DNA of 64,000 nucleotides from Ailanthus altissimus (Eukaryota; Streptophyta; Magnoliopsida; Sapindales; Simaroubaceae). Location of the stretch: the NCBI GenBank assembly GCA_946807835.1, contig OX327697.1, positions 19,168,001 through 19,232,000 on the forward strand. The letters run 5' to 3'. Positions within the stretch are counted from its first letter, which is position 1, and each line of letters opens with the position of its first letter. The notes beneath the pieces are model-generated. The model was not told the origin of the DNA and did no database searches. It worked only from the letters and a program-made list of their open reading frames with translations. The translations under genes and the position numbers were made by a program. Shown here piece after piece: positions 48,457-60,719 of the stretch.

Positions 48457-49444
48457 ATGGCCATAAGCTGACACAGTGGAAAAGAGTTTTTCATAGGATT
48501 CAACAATATCCGCATACATAGAGATTTGACGGTAATAATTTATATCTCTACTCTTTCAGGATATAAGTGACGAAAGGATTATAAGATATGGTTGACCTCA
48601 ACTTGTATTGTTTAATGCATCATTCTATAATGTTTATAATGTGTGTGAGGCATCGTTCCTAGACTTGCAGAAGAGTTTCATAAGACAAATGAGTGTGAAC
48701 TTAGGGAGTCTCATAATATGAAGTGTACTTCTTAAGCACTAAGGTAGTAGTCTGAGTTGAAAGGCTTGATCTTAGAGAATTTTAAAAAGTAGGATTAATT
48801 TGAGGATTTCAGTAAATGGGAAACAAAGTTTGCAAAAGTATCAAATAGGTTCCTTTTGCATGAAAAAAAGAACTTTCAGATATGGCATCCATGCATGGCC
48901 ATTTATGAGACAAAGGGCACATGCATAAAAAAGTATATGATTAGTGTCACCCATACAAATAGTTTGCATGATTTAAAGTTGACACTTATCAATCGTACAA
49001 TAAAAGTAAATAAAACTTTGATAGGAATTTTAATTTAGTCCCTATTTTGGCCATATATAAGTATAAGTTTGAAATTATTTCAAATAAGTCTATAATATAC
49101 TATTAGCCAAATTTAGAGAATATTCAAGTGTTGAATTGAACCAATCTTGCATGAATTTGATTTTGGTAGAATTTAAGCTACAATTCTAGCTTCGTAATCC
49201 CACCGAATTATTACGGACTAGAATGCTCAATGAATTACTTCCGTATGAGCTCTAAATTCAAAAATCTTCACTGAAGTTCTTCAAGGGTATGATTTCGAAA
49301 CTATTAGTGTAATTGTTTCAGAGTATGGGTGTCTTTGTTGATTAATAAAATGTTATTTCATTGTGTAAATGTGTGTTGGACATGTATTTATAAAATTTCA
49401 ATAAACACTCTTTTACATTTATACACTTAAATGTAGTACAAACA
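48457..49444 (+). repeat. Copia LTR, + orientation, right piece
   Basis: Continues the copia LTR interrupted at 24821: ATGGCCATAAGCTGACACAG aligns with the reverse complement of the nested copia LTR just past its ATGGC (about 45615). It ends ...GTACAAACA and is followed by a tRNA-Met primer site. Confidence 0.82.
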
Positions 49445-49445
49445 G

Positions 49446-49457
49446 TGGTATTAAAGC
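49446..49457 (+). other. Primer binding site, tRNA-Met type, of the + strand copia
   Basis: TGGTATTAAAGC, one base after the LTR, differs by two bases from the canonical TGGTATCAGAGC. Confidence 0.7.
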
Positions 49458-49870
49458 ATGTTTATGTGTTTTTATGGGATATTAAAGTATGTTTGAACTG
49501 TTTAGGATCCCCAGGAATAGTGGGTTCTACATTTGTAAGTGTTGAAAGTGCATAACTAGGTCATTGTTGAATGAACATTGAGGTGTTATATGCTTAACGT
49601 TGGGGCATTCATAATAAATTAGATGAACGCTGAGGCATTCATAATAAATTAGATGAACGCTGAGGCATTGGTTATGTAATGCTAGAGCATTCATGTTGTT
49701 ATTTATAGATGAAACCTCTTGGATGTTGGCTTGTCACCATAAGGGGTGTTATATGATAACGTTGTGGCAGTGAAGTGTGACACGTTGAGGCATTCTCTAT
49801 ACAAATTGCTGAAGTGTTTGGTTCATCACCATGGAGGCATTATTTGATAACGATACGGTGGTGAAGTGTG
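49458..49870 (+). repeat. Leader of the + strand copia with short tandem repeats
   Basis: Two perfect-period 30-bp units (49601-49630, 49631-49660) and a partial third, built on GAACGCTGAGGCATTC. Looser versions of AACGTTGAGGCATT recur through 49575-49870. No coding potential. It stops where the Ty3-like sequence at 49870 begins. Confidence 0.7.
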
Positions 49871-50105
49871 TAACATTGGGGTTAATTAGGTCTAATATTT
49901 TCATCCTCCAAGTTTAATATTTGTTTGTTTAAATTAAAATTATTTGACTTTTTATGTGCTTTGTCGTTATTCTATAGGTTTGGAGTCAATGGAGCAAATA
50001 AGGATGAAAATCTAATGAAAATAAGCAAAAACATCAAACTGCTACAGTAGATTACTACACTACTTTGCTATAGTACATGAGAGTGCAAAAGGAAATTGTT
50101 ACATT
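49870..50105 (+). repeat. LTR-start fragment of a further Ty3-like family
   Basis: Aligns with the first ~220 bases of the LTR beginning at 51728 (AATATTTGTTTGTTTAAATT, TTTTATGTGCTTTGTCGTTATT, TAGGTTTGGAGTCAATGGAGCAAAT, then CTACAGTA-rich DNA). The LTR terminus itself is not preserved. Confidence 0.7.
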
Positions 50106-51727
50106 TAAAGTCTTCAAAGAAATCAAGTTTCCAAATGAGAGTGAAGACTGTTGTAGCATAAATGTGGTACACCTAGATGCCAAGCAGCTCAAAGACATGA
50201 ATTCTATAGATCCTTACATCTGAAAGAAGGCATTAAGGAATAGAAAAATAAGAAAGAAGAAGAAAAAGTGGCGTAGAGAAGAGAGGATCAAAGATAATGG
50301 CACAAGAGAATCAATTTCCTAATCTAAGATTAAAGTCTTTTCGGAGAAGCGTGAGGAAAATGAGGCAAAAGTTGCTTCCCAAGGTCTAATTGTAAAGATG
50401 TGGAACCCAAAGGGAGGAAGCCTAGCAAGCTCATATACAAGGATGCTTTCACCATTAACTTTGATCCTCTATAAGAGTAGAAAGAACCCCGCGAAGATGA
50501 CGGCATTAAATCAGGAGCTTCTTGAGAGGCAACCCAAGTAATTTCATTTTTATTTGCTTATTTTTAGTTTTAGTTATGTTAGTTTATTTTCTTATAGGAA
50601 TAAAACAACAAGATGAGCATTCAAAGAAGTAACAAGAGCAATTGCAAGTGTGGGAGCAAAGGAGACCGCAGTCCCAGCAATAGAAATAACACTGCAAGGT
50701 TTCAATGTCAACTACTAGGGGATTGTTTCTTACTCTTAAGTTCATTTTTAGACAATACAGACAATGTATAATTTAAGTTTTGGGGTAAGAAACACATAAT
50801 TTGTGTTTATTTTGCTACATGAATTGATTGATTGTCATGTAGGTTAATTTCTTTATGTGTATTAAGTTTTAGTTGAGATGATGATCAAGTTCATGATAAG
50901 AAAGAGAATGTTGGCTGAATTTATTTTCATAAGTTTTTAGTAAACAATAAACACTTGAAATAATTCATATATTATGAATCTTGAACTGATTTAGACTTTA
51001 TTTTTTATCATTTATCTTTTAGCACATTGAGATAAGTATATATTAGTTGATTTCTTTTTTGCTTAGAGTTATTAATGCTTAAGTAGTACACCACTGTCTT
51101 GAAGACCAACACTCTAGAACTTGCTTGATTACTACTTGAGGCGAAATTTTAGGAATCATATAAATAGGAAAAAGACATTAGGCCATCTTTAGAACTGTCG
51201 AGCCTTTTCTACCCTACCTTATATGTATATTTATCCCTAGTTACCCTCTTTGAGCCTAAATACCCATTTCTTTTGTTTTACCACATTATAAGCAGTAAGA
51301 CTTTTTACTTATTTATCCTAAAATCTATCGGTGGCACCATAAACCTTGAGTTTACTTAGAAATAATTTTAAAAGGAAAAAAAGGTTGTATGTGTAAAAAG
51401 GGTAATGCAATGACAACCAATAAGTCTTGAAGGTGCATATTAATATAAGTTTGGGGTACATAAAAAAAAATAAAAAGAAAATAAAAGCATTTAAATGCAT
51501 AATACCCCTAACTTGAGAAAAAGAAGAAATGTTTTGGAAAAGAATGATTAAAAGAAAATTGAAAATATCATAAGTTTAGGGTAGGAGATAAATCAAAGAG
51601 ACAATGGGGATGATCATCTAATCAACTGAGGCTTGTTTAGTTTATTTTTATTTAGAGTAATAAGTTATGATTATTTGTCTTTATTTTGCTCGAGGATGAG
51701 CAAAGTCTTAAGTTTAGGGGTATTTGA
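50106..51727 (+). mobile_element. 3' internal remnant of a + strand Ty3/Athila-like element
   Basis: Around 50505-50540 is the sequence CTTCTTGAGAGGCAACCCAAG, which in Athila-type elements follows the end of pol (compare 54105-54140 on the minus strand). From there to 51727 it is non-coding, ending CTCGAGGATGAGCAAAG...AAGTTTAGGGGTATT, a typical Ty3 polypurine tract region. The Lys/Arg-rich frame at 50220-50290 is not recognisable. Confidence 0.6.
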
Positions 51728-52140
51728 TTAGGGGTAATTAAGTGTAATATCTACATCTTTCAAACTTAATATTTGTTCATTTAAATTAAGATTATTTGGT
51801 TTTTTTTTATGTGCTTTATTGTTATTTTATAGGTTTGGAGTTAGTGGAGCAAATGGAGATGAATATCCAAAGACAATAAGGCAAAAAAATTAAATTGCTA
51901 CAGTAACAATTATAGTACTAGCTACAGTAATTTGCCATAGTACCAAGGCCGCAACACCCAGAATCTAACACTACAGCACTATATAAATAGTTACGTAGTG
52001 AACAGTGATCGTGAACAGTGCATGTGAATAGTATCCTAAAATGATTTGTTTTTGATATTTTACTATAATTTGAAGAAATAAACTTATAAATAAAAGATCT
52101 AAAAACCCAATTAAAGGATTAAGAGGAGAGAGAAAGAGTA
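51728..52140 (+). repeat. 3' LTR (partial) of the + strand Ty3-like element
   Basis: Starts TGATTAGGGGTAATTAAG right after the polypurine tract, carries CTACAGTA repeats and a TATA box (TATATAAATAG near 51984), and runs into minus-strand element sequence at about 52140. The U5 end is not identifiable. Confidence 0.6.
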
Positions 52141-52149
52141 ATTTTAGTA

Positions 52150-53085
52150 GGGGCTGGTGGATGGGGATATCTAGGGAAGAGTGGAAGCATGCTAGTGTCT
52201 ATCTCGAAATGAGCTAAGGTAAGTCACAGTACCTGATCTTGATAAACGACATGGCTCCCCATGTAAGACTCCACGCGGCTGAGATGCTCCTCAATAGTGG
52301 GTAGTGTAAACGTTGGATATTAGTATTGCTGTATCAGCTATGCTGGCTGTTGGTCCTGTGGATCATGTTTATCCATGATCAGATTGATCTTGCCATTATC
52401 GAGAACGTGTGTCGGATGTAGCAACTCTTATGTGGGTGCCTACTCAACTCTAGCTTGGGCACATAGAGCAGTGATCAAGGATGGGCAATAGAGGCCCATT
52501 TTTGTGTATTTGATAGTGTGTAATATACTGTCCTTGATTACTTTTCCAATATCAATTGATCGACCAGTTAGGATAGCATATAGTAGAATGGCCCTTTATG
52601 CTATAGTGGAACTGAGGTGGTATACGAGCATGAGGTGTGCTGAATGAAGTGGTGCCATGTTTGTACTCGAGGTGAGTGGGAAATTATTTTAGAATGTAAT
52701 TCGGCTCTTTCACAAGCTCATTGTAGTCATCTTTGTGTATGGTCAGGTTTCAAAGAACTGATTAATCGTAGCCCTTGTGAAATCAATATATCATCCCTGT
52801 ACAAAAAATTTCAAATTCTTGTGTTCTCATCCATTAGCATAGAATTCCCTAACCATAGGGATTATTACGGCTTCAGGCTAAGTACACAAATTTTCCTACC
52901 TTATATTCTATAATTTGAGTAATGTTACGGTGGATGGACGTAAGTAGGAAACCTTGTTCTGGTATAGCTTTACACTTGATGATGAATGCATTGTGGCTTT
53001 TAAAAGCCTTTTCAAAGATGAATTTGTTTGTATCATAGGTGGTGGATGAAAAGGCATTTAATTTTCTTGACTTACGTAGAGGCAT
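52150..53085 (-). pseudogene. Post-pol ORF with 'putative plant transposon protein' domain (PF20167-like)
   Basis: From the ATG at 53085 the minus frame reads MPLRKSRKLNAFSS, then FEKAFKSHNAFIIKCKAIPEQGF. After a stop at 52873 it goes on in shifted frames with IDIGKVIKDSILHTIKYT and GLYCPSLITALCAQARVE (52600-52420). These words belong to the domain found in the extra ORF downstream of pol in Athila/Calypso-like elements. Its molecular role is not established. It is broken by several stops. Confidence 0.65.
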
Positions 53086-54100
53086 AGTGATGGCACCTGA
53101 AACAGAAATTTAGCACTCATAAAATGATCAACTATGAAACATATACTCCGTATCATATCTCCATTCACATTATCAACATCATATTGCATTGATCTAATCC
53201 AATCATACCATCAAGCAATTTTGTAGGCAAAACATGTTATGGCAATGATATGTATAATTCAAATTAAATTCATTATTACATGATTTCAATGTAATCAAAA
53301 ACTACAACCTATAGTACATGTGTATAAAGCATAGTTTCACAATAATAGGCTAGCTACTATAATGTGAATCATAACACCATATGGCAATTTATTCCACAAC
53401 TCCTAAATTTGCATGAGTTAAACACAACTAGAAATTCAATCATACACTATAATTGGCATCACCAAAATATCCAAAGAACTCACTGCCATGTAAAGCATCT
53501 AAAAATTTAAACAATATCTCATATATCAATACATGCTAAATTAATAATCAAATTTGAAAAATGTGATAATGTATGTAATAATCTAATGATTAATAGTGTG
53601 TGAGTGCTAAAAACCCTAAAAAACATAGTGATGAAATGGATACCTTAAAGGCAATTTCGAACTAGTGATGTGACTAATGTTCTTATTGAAGTTGGAAATC
53701 ATTGATGAGTGATTTGTGTTGTATTAATGTGTATTGGTGTTTGGGTTGTGCTTTTGGTATGATTTTGTAAGTGGGTATGAAGTTAATTAAAGGATTTGGT
53801 AAGGGATTGTGAATGAAGGATTTGGAGATTAAGAGCTAGGGTTAGGAGAATGAGAAGTGAATGTAGAGATGTGGGAAAAAAATAGGGGGAAAATGGGTTA
53901 AAATCCCTTTCTCCCGTGTGGGCAGTATTGGCATATATAATAGGCCAGCGTTGCAGTGCTGGCTTGCCAGTGCTGTGGTTCTGAGTTTAACTCAACCCAA
54001 TTTTTTTTAAAAAATAAAGCTCTAAACCTAAAAATGCACGATTAATCAAAAATAATAATAATAAGAGAAATAAAACTTAAAAATTAAAATAAAAGGATAC
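53086..54100 (-). other. Non-coding spacer between pol and post-pol ORF of the Athila-like element
   Basis: AT-rich spacer without a gene. It includes a pyrimidine-rich stretch (minus) around 53800-53920 and a small GCTGG/CCAGCACTGC-rich patch at 53935-53985. The pol end/GGGAGGCAACTCAAG landmark lies at 54105-54130. Confidence 0.55.
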
Positions 54101-54129
54101 TAAACTTGAGTTGCCTCCCAAGGAGCGCT

Positions 54130-55225
54130 TGGTTTAACATCTTTGGCAACGTCATGATCCTTCAGTTACTTGGGTTTAATCAGATCGATGCTGACTTTCT
54201 ATCGATCGATGTATCCTCTATAATAATGCTTTAGATGCTAGCCATTCATTATAAATGAAGCTTGAGTGTTTAGGTCTTTAATCTCATCAGCTCCAAGTGG
54301 GTATACCGTGATGATTTGGAATGGCCCATACCATCAAGAGTTTAGTTTCCCAGGAAATAAATTTAGTCCTGAATTATAGAGTAATACTTGTTGTCCCTTT
54401 TCAAATAATTATTGAATTATTTTCTTATCATGCCATCGTTTCATTCTTTCCTCGTAAAGCTTAGCATTCTCGTATACTTGTAGATGAAACTCATCTATGG
54501 TATTGAGCTGAAGTAAGCATTTCTCTCCTACGGTTTAGAGATCGAAATCAAGGACTTTAATAGCCCAATATGCTTTATGTTCCAACTTTAAAGATAGGTG
54601 ACAAGCGTTTCTAAAGATAAAACGAAATAGAGACATATCAATGGGTTTTTGTATGCAATGCGATATGCTTATAAAGCATCATCTAAGTGTAGTGCCTAAT
54701 CATTCCAATTTGGCTTAACCGTTTTCTCCAGTATCCATTTTATTTCTACTTGTCTACTTATTTGGGGATGATATACAGTGGCTATTTTGATCTTAACACC
54801 TTATTTTAGCAAGAGGCCAGAAAAGTATTTATTGTAAAAATACGAGCCCTCATAGTTATGATTGTTTTTGGGGTGGTATATCATATAAAAATGTTATTTT
54901 GAAGGCATTTAATCACTGCTTTAACCTCATTTGTTGGTAACGCTACTGCTTCAACCCATTTTGAAACGTAATCCACTGCTACAAGTATTTACTTATTATT
55001 GTGAGACGATGGAAATAGTTCTATGAAATCTATGCCTCATGCATAAAAAAATCTCTACTTTCAGAATGTTATATTGTGGTATTTCATGTCTTTAGGAGAT
55101 GTTCCCCATCCATTGACATCAATCACAACGTACAACAAAAGACTATGCATATTTAAATAATGTGGGCCAATAAAAATTGGATTGAAGTACCTTGACTGCT
55201 GTTTTATTACTTGCAAAGTGTTCAC
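54130..55225 (-). pseudogene. Integrase core and C-terminus of the Athila-like element
   Basis: Begins just inside the zinc finger (HFASNKTAVKVLQSNFYWPTLF, then CDQC-like remnant), followed by a WGIDFI-like segment and [19 protein letters not shown] on the minus strand near 55000-54920, then the C-terminal region with TVYHPQ. Stops are frequent. The N-terminal part of the finger lies on the other side of the solo LTR. Confidence 0.8.
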
Positions 55226-56608
55226 TGATAAGGGCATATTTGTTATTTATTTTTTTATATTTTTATTTTGATATTTTATTATTTTATGAGAATAAATGGC
55301 TATTTATGAGAATTAATGTTTATTTATAGGGACTAAAATGAAAAATTTTTAAAATATAAACCTGTCACCCCAGGGCCACAAGGATTTTCACCCCAGCGCT
55401 CGAACGGTGATCAAAATAAAAAATAAAAAAAAGACCTGTTTAAATCGCAGTTCATTGCCCTAGCATCAGCTCATTGTCGCACTAGCGACAGCCTACTGCT
55501 CCAGTGCTAGACCTACACCACTCCAGCAATACAGTCTTTTACACGCATTGCCCCAACAATAACAAGATAGCCCCTAACAGTAGTGCGATTCCTGACCCGA
55601 TAAGAAATAGAGATTTCAAGCTCATATCAATCTCTATAAAAGGTCACTCGTCCCTAGTCTTTAGAGAGCATGCAAGAATATCAAGAACACACAACATAAG
55701 TCTTAGAGAGTAATTGGAGCTTAATTGAGCAGGCGTAAAGAAAGATTCAAGGCGTTCTTTAGCATCAAGAGTTTTTTAGGCAGCACAATTAAGAGCAATT
55801 CGACATCTATATTAGTTTGTTGTTGATTTTATCATGTTTTCTTATTATTTTTGCCACTATTCTCTTGTAGCCATGAACTAAATTTTCTTTCTAGGGTTAA
55901 TACTTTAACTCAAGATGTATGTTTAATTTCCATATCTTTTTAATATTTAATAAACTTAGTTCTTTGTTATTCAAATTACTTATTCTTAATGTTTCAATAT
56001 ATATGGCCAATATATGGTGAATGAATTGATAATATTTTTGATAAACTCCGAAGAGGATTATATTTAGACCTAGATAATTTGATGTATGACTGTAGAGTAA
56101 CATTCAATCTTGCATATGTAAGTTTTAACTTAGTATAGGAATATACCTAATTGACATGTATGATTAATAAGATTTAATCTTAATGAATCTGAATTTATTA
56201 CAAGTAACATATGAATATAGGTATTTGATAAATTAAGGTATACATGCATGACCTTGGGAGAGGCTTGTGAATACATTAGTGTCTTGATCAATAACAAAGA
56301 CTAAGGGAATTAAATATTAGAGGATTAATCATTGGAAAGCATATTGAGGAATAGTATTAACCCTAGGTTTTCTCTATATTGCTATCATCTAAATCTCTTT
56401 ACATTGTGTCATTATTTTATACTTTCTAAATTCATTCTTAGATTTTTATTTTTTTTTGAATAATTACTAGAAAGACATAATTTTAGTACTTGGTTAAAAA
56501 GAAGATATTATTCTTGTGGGTTCGACATTTGACTCTTTTGTCTCTTTATTACTTGTATATGATAGTGTATACTTGCACTCAATTATAAGATATAGAAATA
56601 TTGCATCA
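55226..56608 (+). repeat. Solo LTR, + orientation, inserted in the integrase zinc finger
   Basis: 1383 bases starting TGATAAGGGCATATTTG and ending near GATAGTGTATACTTGCACTCAA...GCATCA, the same family as the minus LTR at 61042-62426. It is flanked by TTCAC (55221-55225) and TCCAC (56609-56613). Removing the LTR and one flank restores a continuous minus-strand YGGHFA finger in the host element. Confidence 0.9.
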
Positions 56609-58505
56609 TCCACCATAACAAGATGCATGACAATGGTGTAGGATATCGTGAATCTCCTCTTTTAGGACATATGTTCGAAGAATTTGGTAAGTACATATTT
56701 TAAAAATGTATGGCTTATCCCAGAAGTAAAAATCTTGTATCGTGGAGGAATTTTTTCTTTTACTGAAAAGTCAAATTAGGAGGTGTTAGACTAGAAACTA
56801 AATAATTGACAATATCAATATACCAAAGGATCTCATGATGTTGTGTTGCAAGGAGTTGTTCATCCGAAAAAGTCTCATTGATTTGGATCTCTTGGTATTG
56901 ATTTATCGATTCCAAACAAGAGACATGATCAACTTTTTAATTTTCAACTCTTTTTCTATCTTTGATCTCAAAAGCAAACTCTTGTAGCAATATCATCCAT
57001 TGAATGAGCCTAGGCTTTGCATCTTTTTTGTTGATGAGGTACTTAATTGTTAAATGATCTGTGAAGACCGTGACCTTCAATGAGGTAAGCACGAAACTTG
57101 TAAAGGCAAAGACTATTGTAAGAAAATCTTTTCAGTAGGAGTATAGTTGGATTGCATGTCTTTAAAAGTTTTGCTTACATAGTATATGGGTAAAAAAGTT
57201 TCTCTTGGCATTTTTCTAGTATAGCACTCATAATCATATGACTTGCATAACACATTATCTCAAAGGGTAAGTTCTAATCTAGTGCTATAATGATAGGTGC
57301 AGTGATGAACTTTTTCTTCAAAGTTTCATAAGCTTCATGACATACTTAATCGAAATGCAACTGCACCTCTTTCTTTAGTAAGTTACATAAGGGTTTGGGG
57401 ATCTTAAAAAAATCTCTTATAAATCTTTTATAAAACTCGGCATGTCTAAGAAAACTCCGTGCTCATTTCACATTCGTTAGCAAAGGTAATTTTTCAATGG
57501 TTTTAATCTTCATTCTATCAACCTCAATATTATAAGGAGAAATTTTATGGCCCAAGAATATGCCTTCTTTGACTATAAAATGACACTTATCTTTGTTAAG
57601 CACTAAATTTGAATCTTTACATCTTTTGAGCAAAAATACTAGATTATCAAGACATAGATAAAAGGAATCACCAAAATTTAAAAAGTTGTCCATTAATACC
57701 TCTATGAAATGCTCTATAATGTCTACAAAGATGGCCATCATACAATGCTAAAAAGTGGCCGAAGTGTTGCATAGGTTGAATGGCATCCTTTTAAAGGCAA
57801 ATGTACCATAGGAGCATGTGAACGTAGTCTTTTCTTAATCTTCTGGTGTAATGAAAATTTGATTATAGCCATAGTATCCATCTAAGAAATAATAATACTT
57901 ATGTCCAAATAACCTATCTAGCATTTGATCAATGAATGGCAAGGAAAAATGGTCCTTACAGGTGGCTTTATTTAGTTTTTGGTAGTTTATACATATCCTT
58001 CTACCAGTGACGGTCCTAGTAGCAATCAAATAATTATTCTTATTTACCACTACAATGATTTCTCCTTTCTTTAGTGCACATTGCACTGGACTTACCCATG
58101 AGTTATTAGAAATAGAATAGATAATTTCAGCATCTAGCCTTTTAATGATCTCCTTCTTTACTACATCTGTCATTACTGGATTCAACCATCTTTGATGCTC
58201 TATTGTAGCTTTGTGCCTTTCCTCTAACAGAATTTTATGTATTCAAAATGATGACTGAGTCTCTTAATGTCAGTAATTGTCCATCCTATAGTTCTCTTGT
58301 GATCTCTCAAGACCTTCAATAGTTTTTCTTCTTGTAATTCATTAAGTTGTGCGGAAACTATTATTGGTAATGTAGAAGACTCTTTAAGGAATGCATACCA
58401 CAAGTGACTAGGTAAGAGTTTTAAATCTAACTTAAAAGATTCTTCATTGGAAGGTTTAGTGTGTGCTCGCAAACCCTTAGGTTTATCTAGAGGTTTAATT
58501 ATCAT
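56609..58505 (-). pseudogene. RT and RNase H of the Athila-like element
   Basis: ORFs at 58505-58224 (linker before RT, TLPIIVSAQLNELQEEKLL), 58185-57835 (RT with RICINYQKLNKATCKDHFSLPFIDQML) and 57741-57463. The catalytic box reads VLMDNFL instead of FMDDF, so the second catalytic Asp is lost. The RNase H part (57400-56700) is heavily broken. The zinc finger start (ILHHCHASCYGG) sits at 56650-56609. Confidence 0.87.
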
Positions 58506-58509
58506 CTTA

Positions 58510-60719
58510 AATCTGTTACATCTTTGAGAAAGGCTTATACTTGTAAATATTATTAAGCTTCTTTTCTCTCCACCTCTTCTCTATTTACTATAGCATTGTC
58601 TAGGGAATCTTGAATACTATTCTAGTTGAAGACCTCTTACACTATTCTATCAATAACATAAATGCTCATACATTCTTCTTCCTCACTTGGCCATTTTATG
58701 GCTTTGAAAATAGTGAATGCTACTTCTTCATTCTGCACCTTTATAGTTAATTCTCATTTTTAAACATCAATAACTGTTCTTTATATGGTAAGGAATTGTC
58801 TTTCTAATATAATAGGTACTTCATGATCCTATTCTATGTCCAACACTATAAAGTTCACCAGAAAGATGAACGTATAAACCTTTACCAAAACATCTTCAAT
58901 AATGCTTATTAGATATGCGAGTGAATAATCAGCTAGTTGCAAGATAACATTTATAGGTTTAGCCTCCTCCAAACTTAACTTTTTATAGATAGATAATGAC
59001 ATTAGATTAATGCTACTGCCTAATTACATAATGCTCTCCCGAAAGAATTTCTGCCCAATTATGCATGAGATGATGAAATTACCAAGATTCTTAACTTTGG
59101 TGGAAATTTCTTCTGCAAGATTGTACTACATTTTTTTGTAAGTGCTATAGTCTCATAATTTGGTAGTATCTTATTCTTAGTTAAGATATCTTTCATAAAC
59201 TTCACATAACTAGGAATTTGTTCTAGGGCATTCGTAAAAAGTATGTTAATGTGAAGTTTCTTAAAGACATTCATAAATTTTGAGAACTACTTGTCTAGCT
59301 TTTATTTTTGTAGACTTTGAGGGAGTGGTGGAGGTGAATGAAGAGGCTGAATTGCATATTTTCTGTTGGTTTTTACTATAATGTACTGCTGCATCTGTAT
59401 TTTTGCACTGGTTTTTTTGCACTTTTCTGCTATTGCATATTATTAACTGCAGTATTTTACGTATTTTTTATTGTTCTGTACTATTTTTTGCATTACTTCT
59501 CAAATAAATAGCTTTGCGCTATTCTTTATCACCTCTTATATTTGCTTCAGTGTTGCTTAATAAAGTCCTTTAAGGTTGATTATTTAGAGTTGCAACAAGT
59601 TGCCCCATTTGAGTTTCTAAAGTCTTCAAAGATGCAGAATGATTTTGAAAAATAGTATTATTAGACTTTCTAGACTACATAATCATCTCTACGAAGGCTA
59701 AATTTTTCTCTTATGGAGAATGAAATCTAGGTGGGTTTGGTTTAGACTGTTGCCTTTAGTTGTTACCCTAAGAAAAGTTAGGATGGTTTTTCCACCCTGA
59801 ATTGTTGTAGTTCAAATGTGGATTATTCTGCTGCCTATTATAGTTCCCCCTATAGCTCACAGAGTCCATGCATTGCTTATTCATGTGACTATTACCACAA
59901 AAGTCACAGGTCACATTTTGAGTCTTGATGGAATTCAAGGCATCAAATTTCTTTATCAATAAGTTAATTTACACAGCCAATGCATTGAATGCATCAATAT
60001 CATGAACTCTAGTAATCTTTCTCGATATAACTCTCTTAATAGGCCATTAATAACTGTTTGATGCCATCTCCTCCTACAGATCATATGAGTCATCTATGGA
60101 CTAATTCATCAAAGCCATTCCAATAGCAGCATATATTTAATTGACTTACTAGCCCATTGTAAAATGTTTGGACTAATAACCATTTAGGGACTTTATGGTG
60201 ATGATACTTCATCAACATGTCCTTGAAAAGCTCCTATGCCTTATACAATGATTCATCATCAAACTAAACAAATAAGGTGATGTCATTCCTCACCTTCACT
60301 GTCTTTGCTGGTGGCAAGAACTTGGCTAAAAAATTCTGTGCTAGATCATCTTACGTTGATATGGATCTTGAAGGCAATGATATCAACCGACTCTTGACTT
60401 TGTCTTTCAATGAAAAAGGCAATAGTCTTAGTCGAATAGTGTCATCCGAGACTCTATTGAATTTGAATGTGTCATAAATTTCCAAAAAATTCACGATGTA
60501 CGTAATGGGATCATCGTTGGGAGTTTCACTGAACTGTACATAATTCTTTAGCATCTGAATAACACTTGGCTTGATCTCAAAATTGTTTACATTTATAATC
60601 GAGTGCTGAATACTAGATTGAATACCTTTTGTTGTAGGAATAGCATAATCCCTCAAAGTTATTTGCTCATCCATAGGCTTATATACGGTATCGCTGATAT
60701 TGTCATAGTCAACTACCAT
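58510..60719 (-). pseudogene. Gag and protease region of the Athila-like element
   Basis: Gag opens at 60719 with TLRDYAIPTTKGIQSSI and ends its first frame with RLLPFSLKDKVKSRL. A CCHC-type finger CDFCGNSHMNKQC is at 59910-59870, followed by an Asn-rich tail. MNVFKKLHINILFTNALEQIPSYVKFMKDIL (59274 leftwards, shown here only as a landmark of FKKLHINI and QIPSYVKFM) is the well-conserved pre-protease segment of Athila elements. Stops separate the pieces. Confidence 0.85.

Noticed and set aside
49601..49690. Spaced repeats considered as a CRISPR-like array
   Set aside because: Only two full 30-bp units without distinct spacers, inside a plant retrotransposon leader; this is simple tandem duplication.
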